Assembly: GCA_003486945.1 (NCBI GenBank)
Contig: DNFL01000380.1
Span: 1-17,374, forward strand
DNA: 17,374 bases
Source of the DNA: Hyphomonas sp.
GTDB taxonomy: Bacteria; Pseudomonadota; Alphaproteobacteria; Caulobacterales; Hyphomonadaceae
Direction: 5' to 3'
Shown here: piece by piece, positions 13,284-17,374 of the stretch
How positions within the stretch are numbered: the stretch's first letter is position 1
Layout: every line of letters starts with the position of its first letter
Position numbers and translations under genes: made by a program
The notes under the pieces: model-generated
Told to the model about the DNA's origin: nothing
Seen by the model: only the letters and a program-made list of their open reading frames with translations
The model's database searches: none

Positions 13284-13320
13284 CACAGGCCCTCACAGGA
13301 GGCAAACAAGGAGGAATACA

Positions 13321-13593
13321 ATGGAACAATACATCCCGCTGCTCGTCAGCGCCCTCGGCGGCACCGTGCTCGGGCCGATCGTCTCCCGCCTCGCTGGCGG
13401 TAGCGGAACCGGCGGCGTGCTGGGCGGCATCATCGGCGGCGTGGCCGCGCATTATGGGGCAAATGCCGCTGGCATCGGACCGCTGCTCGGCGATACGGCC
13501 CTGATGGGCCATATCCAGAGCTTCCTGGAAGGCGGCATCGGCGGCGGTATCCTGGCAGCGATTGCCGGCGTCGTGATGAAAAAGAAAGAGTAA
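13321..13593 (+). CDS. Small glycine-zipper membrane protein
   Basis: A 90-residue protein with two hydrophobic, glycine-patterned segments (about 5-50 and 70-86), a short polar link and a KKKE tail. Repeated G-x3-G and GG steps (GGVLGGIIGGVAAHYGANAAG, then LEGGIGGGILAAIAGVV) suggest packed or oligomeric helices in the membrane. I remember small uncharacterised alphaproteobacterial proteins with the same make-up, but no function. The start is strongly supported by AAGGAGG at 13309-13314, 6 bases before ATG, one of the best ribosome sites in the window, implying high expression. It is monocistronic, with a leader inverted repeat before it and a hairpin after it. Holin-like, toxin-like or structural roles cannot be told apart. 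Confidence 0.8.
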   Translation: MEQYIPLLVSALGGTVLGPIVSRLAGGSGTGGVLGGIIGGVAAHYGANAAGIGPLLGDTALMGHIQSFLEGGIGGGILAAIAGVVMKKKE

Positions 13594-13606
13594 GCTCTTA
13601 TACTCC

Positions 13607-13645
13607 CGCGGGCAGGCCGGGCCGGCATGTCCGGCCTGCCACGCG
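13607..13645 (+). terminator. Hairpin after the small membrane protein gene
   Basis: GGCAGGCCGG (13611-13620) pairs perfectly with CCGGCCTGCC (13631-13640) around a 10-base loop. CGCG on both sides extends the stem with one bulged A (13641). It lies 14 bases after the stop at 13593. No U-run follows on plus, so it may be a weak or Rho-assisted terminator. It may also serve the convergent MFS gene ending at 13680. Confidence 0.55.
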
Positions 13646-13679
13646 CATGTCTCAAGCGATTTCCGCAAACTCTGGCTGT

Positions 13680-14927
13680 TCATGCCGAAAGCGACGGCAG
13701 CGCCTCGCGGTTCGCAGTAAGGCCGCGGTGGAAGATAACGATCGCGAGGCCTGTCAGGATTGACGCGAGCAGGAATGCCGCGCCGCCGAAATGAATGGGC
13801 GCGCCTTCCTGCGTGAAGGTGAACAATATGCCGTTCATCGTCAGCGGGCCGAGGATCATACCGAGCGCGTTGATCGACGATGACGCGCCCTGCAACTCGC
13901 CTTGCGCATCCGCCGGCGTGAGGCGAGACATGATCGCGTTGATGGCAGGCGTGGCGACGCCGCCGAGGGATGCCAGAGGCAGAAAGACATAGACGAGAAA
14001 GGGCGCGCCCGCGAAGGCGAAGCCGGCCATGGCGGTCATGTTCATGCTGAGGCCGAGAAGGGCGGTGCGAACCAGGCCGATGCGCTTCAGGATGATGCCC
14101 ATCAGGCCCGCCTGCACAACCGCCGCGCCGACGCCGACGAGGCCCAGAGAGATGCCGATCTGCAGCGGTGTCCAGTCATACCGGATTTCGCCGTGTACGG
14201 ACCATGTTGCCGGATAGACAGTGTGTGCAAGGAAATAGACGCCGCCGGCCACGAGGAACCAGGCGATATGCGGCAGCTTCGAGAAGTGGCGTGCGGCGCC
14301 GAGCGGGTTCGCACGTTTCAGCTCGAACGCCCGGCGCCGTTCCGGCGGCAGCGATTCCGGCAGTACGAAGATGCCGTAGAGCACGTTGAGACCGGCAAGC
14401 CCGGCCGCAATAAAGAAGGGCAGGCGGTGGTCGATCTCGCCGAGCAAGCCGCCGATCACCGGGCCGAAAATGAAGCCGAGCCCGAAGGCTGCGCCGATGG
14501 TGCCGAAGGCGCGCCCGCGCTCTTCCGGTGAGGTCGTGTCAGCGATGTAGGCGTTCGCGGTGGCGAAGGTGGCGCCCGCGATGCCGGAGAGCGCGCGGCC
14601 GATGAACAGGATCCAGATGACAGGTGCGAGTGCCATCACGAGGAAGTCCACGCCGAGCATGCCCATCGATCCGAGCAGCACAGGGCGGCGCCCGAACCTG
14701 TCTGACAAGGCGCCGAGCAGCGGCCCCATCAGGAAATTCATCAGCGCATAGGTGGCGGCGAGCACGCCGATCCAGAGCGTTGCGCCTTCGGATGAGACAC
14801 CCGTCAGGTCGCGGACCATCGCCGGGAAGACCGGGATGACGAGGCCGAAGGCGAGATTGTCGAGGAACACCGTCACCAGAACGAACAAGAAGGCGTTCTT
14901 GCCGAGGGGACGGGTTGGGGCGCTCAT
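13680..14927 (-). CDS. MFS efflux transporter, TetA-like (TCR/Tet family)
   Basis: A 415-residue inner-membrane protein with twelve predicted helices. Helix 1 holds FLDNLAFGLVIPVFPAMVRDL, matching the LD-x-GL-P pattern of TetA-type drug/proton antiporters, with D23 in it. Motif A follows as GALSDRFGRRPVLL (72-85), and the motif C-like stretch AFGLGFIFGPVIGGLLGE is in helix 5. The C-terminal half keeps RLTPADAQGELQGASSSINALGMILGP, also typical. Such proteins export tetracycline-like or other small molecules, and many chromosomal homologues give no known resistance. The ATG has AAGGTC 7 bases upstream. No TetR gene adjoins it, unlike classical tetA; the neighbour is a divergent GNAT gene across 100 bases. 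Confidence 0.9.
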   Translation of the reverse strand: MSAPTRPLGKNAFLFVLVTVFLDNLAFGLVIPVFPAMVRDLTGVSSEGATLWIGVLAATYALMNFLMGPLLGALSDRFGRRPVLLGSMGMLGVDFLVMALAPVIWILFIGRALSGIAGATFATANAYIADTTSPEERGRAFGTIGAAFGLGFIFGPVIGGLLGEIDHRLPFFIAAGLAGLNVLYGIFVLPESLPPERRRAFELKRANPLGAARHFSKLPHIAWFLVAGGVYFLAHTVYPATWSVHGEIRYDWTPLQIGISLGLVGVGAAVVQAGLMGIILKRIGLVRTALLGLSMNMTAMAGFAFAGAPFLVYVFLPLASLGGVATPAINAIMSRLTPADAQGELQGASSSINALGMILGPLTMNGILFTFTQEGAPIHFGGAAFLLASILTGLAIVIFHRGLTANREALPSLSA

Positions 14928-15027
14928 GCAGCGCGACCTTCAGGCGAACCGGGGCGTGCGTCAATCAGGGCGCGAAAATTCCGGCGGGCTCTTGTCCTCC
15001 GCTACGGCAGGTGTGGGAGGCAGGATC

Positions 15028-15639
15028 ATGGCCAGCACCATTCCGATCACCCGAAACGATGCTTCGCCCGAGAAGGCCGAAGCGATCCGCGCCGCTGTGC
15101 GCGCTGCGACGCAGCTTGGCGACTCGCGCCTCGCCCGGCCGGAGGATGCGACGGCTTTCTTCGCGCTCTTGTCCGATCCTGCCGTACACGCACCGATTTA
15201 CACGCTGCCGCGCCCGCTGTCAGAAGCGAGCGTTGCCGCCTTCATCGAAACGCATATCGCCGAGCGCGAGACCGGCATCGGCCTCCTGTTCGTGCGCGAG
15301 GGCGAGGATGGGCGCATCATGGGCTATTCGGATGTGCAGGTCTGGCCCCACTGGGCGGCGGGTGAGCTGGCCGGCGCGCTGCATCCTTCGCTGCACCGGC
15401 AGGGCACAGGCGCGCGCGGCGCGGCAGCAAGCTTTGCCTGGATGTTCGAGGCGCTGCAGCTGGACCTTCTGTGCGAGACAGCCGCGCTCGACAATGTTGC
15501 AACGCAGCGCCTGCTCGACGGGCTGGGCTTCCGCCGGATGGGCGAGGTGAAGAGCGAGCGGCCGGATGGCACAACGCGCGAAAGCCTCGTCTGGGAGATG
15601 ACGCGGGCCGAATGGGCCGCGCAGCATGGCTTTGGCTGA
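15028..15639 (+). CDS. GNAT-family N-acetyltransferase
   Basis: A 203-residue GNAT acetyltransferase. The acetyl-CoA pyrophosphate loop reads R124-Q-G-T-G-A-R-G (in LHPSLHRQGTGARGAAASF), fitting the Q/R-x-x-G-x-G/A motif. LLFVREGEDGRIMGYSDVQVWP forms the central strands, and ALDNVATQRLLDGLGFRRMGEV (153-174) is the usual motif B end. It looks like the RimJ/RimL-type branch (N156 in DNVATQRLL), but the acceptor (protein, antibiotic or amine) cannot be read. The frame is open back to 14752 over the MFS gene. I set the start at the ATG at 15028 because GGGAGG at 15015-15020 sits 7 bases upstream. It diverges from the MFS transporter. Confidence 0.85.
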   Translation: MASTIPITRNDASPEKAEAIRAAVRAATQLGDSRLARPEDATAFFALLSDPAVHAPIYTLPRPLSEASVAAFIETHIAERETGIGLLFVREGEDGRIMGYSDVQVWPHWAAGELAGALHPSLHRQGTGARGAAASFAWMFEALQLDLLCETAALDNVATQRLLDGLGFRRMGEVKSERPDGTTRESLVWEMTRAEWAAQHGFG

Positions 15640-15674
15640 TTGCGCTGGCGCCCGTGCCGGGCTAGGGCGCGCGG

Positions 15675-15935
15675 ATGACACCCGCACTTTTCCTCATCGA
15701 AGTGGCCGGATGGCTGGGCGCAAGCCTCATCCTTGGCGCCTATATCCTGCTCTCGGCCGGCAAGCTGAAGGGCGACAGCCCCGTGTACCAGTGGATGAAC
15801 GTGATCGGCGCCGCCGGGTTCATCCTCAACAGCGGCTATCACGGCGCGATTCCCTCCGTGGCGATCAATGTGCTGTGGATCGGCATTGGCGGCTTTGCGT
15901 TATGGCGGATTTATAAAGGCGCGAAGGCGGTATAA
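15675..15935 (+). CDS. CBU_0592-type small membrane protein
   Basis: An 86-residue protein with three hydrophobic helices. The pattern EVAGWLGASLILGAYILLS, then SPVYQWMNVIGAAGFILNS, and IPSVAINVLWIGIGGFAL matches the CBU_0592 family, whose role is unknown and which sits in the inner membrane. It begins 35 bases after the GNAT stop and is followed by the kinase gene 36 bases later, so the three genes may be co-transcribed. The ribosome site before the ATG is weak (GGGCGCGCGG). Confidence 0.87.
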   Translation: MTPALFLIEVAGWLGASLILGAYILLSAGKLKGDSPVYQWMNVIGAAGFILNSGYHGAIPSVAINVLWIGIGGFALWRIYKGAKAV

Positions 15936-15971
15936 CATACGGCCACCCGCCCGGCTGGATGGAGAGTATGA

Positions 15972-16553
15972 ATGCCGCATCGCTTCATGGATCCTGAGCC
16001 GCTGGCACACCTGCTGGCCGCTCGCGCGCAGGGGCTGGATCGTCCGTTCACGGTAGCGCTCGACGGGCGCAGCGCGGTCGGCAAGACAACGCTGGCGGCG
16101 CAGCTCGCTGAAATGCTGGAGGCGGCTGTCATCGAAGGCGACGATTTCTATGCGGGCGGCACGGAAGTGCGCTCGGAAAGACCGGCCGAACTCGTTGCCA
16201 CCTGCATCGACTGGCAGCACCAGCGTTTGGCGCTGGAGGCGCTGAGGGCGGGGCGCGACGCTTCCTGGCATGCGTTCGACTGGGAGGTGTTTGATGGCCG
16301 CGCCTGCTCCGCGCTGACGGTGAAGTCACCGCGGCCCATCCTGATCTTGGAAGGTGTCTATTCTGCCCGGCCCGAACTTTCGGACCTGATCGATCTGGCC
16401 GTGATGGTGCGCGCAGATGAGGCCATCCGGGAATCGCGGCTGATCGCGCGGGAAGGGCATATCACGCCGTGGGAACGCCAGTGGCAGGCCGCCGAAGACT
16501 ACTATTTCGAATTCATCCGCCCGCTGACGAGCTTTGACGCCCTGATCGGGTGA
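15972..16553 (+). CDS. Uridine kinase-like P-loop protein
   Basis: A 193-residue NTPase of the uridine kinase/phosphoribulokinase-like group. Walker A is G32-R-S-A-V-G-K38-T39 (ALDGRSAVGKTTLA), the substrate-site acidic pair is D57-D58 in IEGDDFYAGG, and the Walker B-like ILILEGVYSARPEL (123-136) is present. A lid-like Arg segment follows (REsRLIAREG, about 153-162). It is shorter than true uridine kinases (about 210-220) and may phosphorylate another nucleoside or small molecule. GGAG at 15961-15964 lies 7 bases before the ATG. An out-of-frame ATG at 15968 and an in-frame one at 15987 are less likely. Confidence 0.82.
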   Translation: MPHRFMDPEPLAHLLAARAQGLDRPFTVALDGRSAVGKTTLAAQLAEMLEAAVIEGDDFYAGGTEVRSERPAELVATCIDWQHQRLALEALRAGRDASWHAFDWEVFDGRACSALTVKSPRPILILEGVYSARPELSDLIDLAVMVRADEAIRESRLIAREGHITPWERQWQAAEDYYFEFIRPLTSFDALIG

Positions 16554-16574
16554 GCGCGGGCCTGCGCAGAACGC

Positions 16575-17374
16575 CTACCGGCTCAGTTCCTTCATTGCCT
16601 CATCGAGGCCGCCCAGCGTCATTTCGAACATGCGGTGGGGACCGATCAGTTCACGGATAAGTTTGATCGAGCCGGTATACTCCCAGGCGCCTTCCTTGGT
16701 CGGGTTCAGCCATACGAGGTGGGGGTAGCGTTCCACGAAACGCTGGACCCAGATGCCGCCCGGTTCCTCGTTCCAGTGTTCGACCGAGCCGCCGGCATAG
16801 GTGATTTCGTAGGGGCTCATCGTGGCGTCGCCGACGACGATGACCTTGTATTCCGACGGATACTTGTTCAGCACGTCCCAGGTCGGGATACGGTTGTTCA
16901 TGCGCCGGCGGTTGTCCTTCCACAGGCCCTCATAGGGGCAGTTGTGGAAGTAGTAGTATTCAAGATTCTTGATCTCGGATTTCGCGGCCGAGAACAGCTC
17001 CTCCATGATCCGCACATGCGGGTCCATCGAGCCGCCGACATCCAGCAGCAGAAGCACGGAAACCGTGTTGCGCTTCTCGGCGCGCATCTCGATGTCGAGA
17101 TAGCCCTTGCGGGCGGTGTTGCGGATCGTCTGGTCGAGGTCGAGTTCATCTTGCGCGCCTTTGCGGGCCCATTTGCGCAGGCGCTTCATCGCCACCTTGA
17201 TATTCCGTGTACCGAGTTCGACCTTGTCGTCGTAATTCTTGAACTCGCGCTTGTCCCACACTTTCACAGCGCGGCGGTGGCGGGATTTGTCCTGGCCGAT
17301 GCGCACGCCTTCGGGATTGTAGCCATTGGCGCCGAAGGGCGAGGTTCCGCCCGTGCCGATCATCTTGTTGCCGC
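16575..17374 (-). CDS. VWA-domain (CoxE-like) protein, N-terminus cut by window edge
   Basis: At least 266 residues; the frame stays open past an ATG at 17363 to the end of the window. The first residues seen (GNKMIGTGGTSPFGANGYNPEGVRIG in pieces) match the middle of CoxE-like VWA proteins of about 390 residues, so about a third is missing. A VWA domain starts near TVSVLLLLDVGGSMD. Its metal-ion site is D-x-G-x-S (D108, G110, S112 counted from 17363) where the usual form is D-x-S-x-S. Further down, IVVGDATMSPYE gives the later acidic/Thr positions. These proteins usually sit beside MoxR-type AAA+ ATPases and help mature or insert metal cofactors. The partner would lie beyond 17374 and is not visible. 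Confidence 0.85.
   Translation of the reverse strand, partial: GNKMIGTGGTSPFGANGYNPEGVRIGQDKSRHRRAVKVWDKREFKNYDDKVELGTRNIKVAMKRLRKWARKGAQDELDLDQTIRNTARKGYLDIEMRAEKRNTVSVLLLLDVGGSMDPHVRIMEELFSAAKSEIKNLEYYYFHNCPYEGLWKDNRRRMNNRIPTWDVLNKYPSEYKVIVVGDATMSPYEITYAGGSVEHWNEEPGGIWVQRFVERYPHLVWLNPTKEGAWEYTGSIKLIRELIGPHRMFEMTLGGLDEAMKELSR

Noticed and set aside
13178..13321. 48-codon N-terminal extension of gmhB
   Set aside because: HAD phosphatases of this group begin a few residues before the DRDGVIN motif; the extension is intergenic.
12695..13504. 269-codon plus-strand frame opposite gmhB and running into the small membrane gene
   Set aside because: Antisense to gmhB motifs and then out of frame with the well-supported ORF at 13321.
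13902..14531. Frames antisense to the MFS transporter (also 10687-11685 antisense to the methyltransferase)
   Set aside because: Arg/Ala/Glu-rich shadow sequences with no ribosome site or family match.
13680..14927. MFS protein as an acquired tetracycline-resistance determinant
   Set aside because: No divergent tetR, no mobile-element remnants and no composition shift; a chromosomal TetA-like transporter is the simpler reading.
1..17374. CRISPR array, tRNA genes, IS ends or attachment sites
   Set aside because: I looked for regularly spaced repeats, cloverleaf/T-loop sequences and paired terminal repeats around ORFs and saw none.

Overview
The window reads as ordinary chromosome of a GC-rich alphaproteobacterium. 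Supporting this are the codon bias, the priA-fsa neighbour pair, a BigR/SqrR-type sulfide switch and the family make-up as I remember it. A Hyphomonadaceae/Caulobacterales-like host is my guess and is not proven here. I see no phage, IS, CRISPR, tRNA or plasmid genes. Both ends cut a gene: priA on the left (C-terminus lost) and a VWA/CoxE-like gene on the right (N-terminus lost).

Layout. 1-3467: priA (-) diverges from fsa (+, fructose-6-phosphate aldolase/transaldolase-like), which ends at a clear hairpin. It is followed by a coupled pair, an SDR oxidoreductase and a low-specificity threonine aldolase. 3454-4919: a TetR-family regulator (-), then the RNase P RNA gene rnpB (-), then about 330 bases without a protein gene that hold the rnpB promoter region and a palindromic, REP/MITE-like element. 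4920-7398: a YihY/BrkB membrane protein (+) collides tail to tail with a minus-strand unit encoding an EamA transporter and an AmpD/AmiD-like amidase.

7449-9889: a sulfide/persulfide detoxification locus. A persulfide-dioxygenase-like MBL enzyme (-) diverges from bigR-rhodanese-TauE/SafE (+). The 74-base gap holds a 41-bp near-perfect palindrome in which two mirror-image promoters overlap. This is the most striking regulatory structure in the window. The chemistry fits together: persulfide oxidised to sulfite, sulfur transferred by rhodanese, sulfite exported, all under a two-cysteine repressor.

10004-12636: four plus-strand genes, the first three joined by 4-base start/stop overlaps: a two-helix membrane protein of unknown role, a METTL7-like methyltransferase, a DUF3445 haem-dependent oxidative N-demethylase homologue, and an EVE-domain protein. 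A methyltransferase translationally coupled to a demethylase family protein is the least understood set here. 12647-17374: gmhB (-), a small glycine-zipper membrane protein (+), a TetA-like MFS transporter (-), a GNAT acetyltransferase, a CBU_0592-type membrane protein and a uridine-kinase-like P-loop protein (+), and the truncated VWA protein (-).

I found no convincing wholly new system. The best leads are the symmetric BigR operator with a probably leaderless bigR, and the methyltransferase/demethylase/EVE operon.
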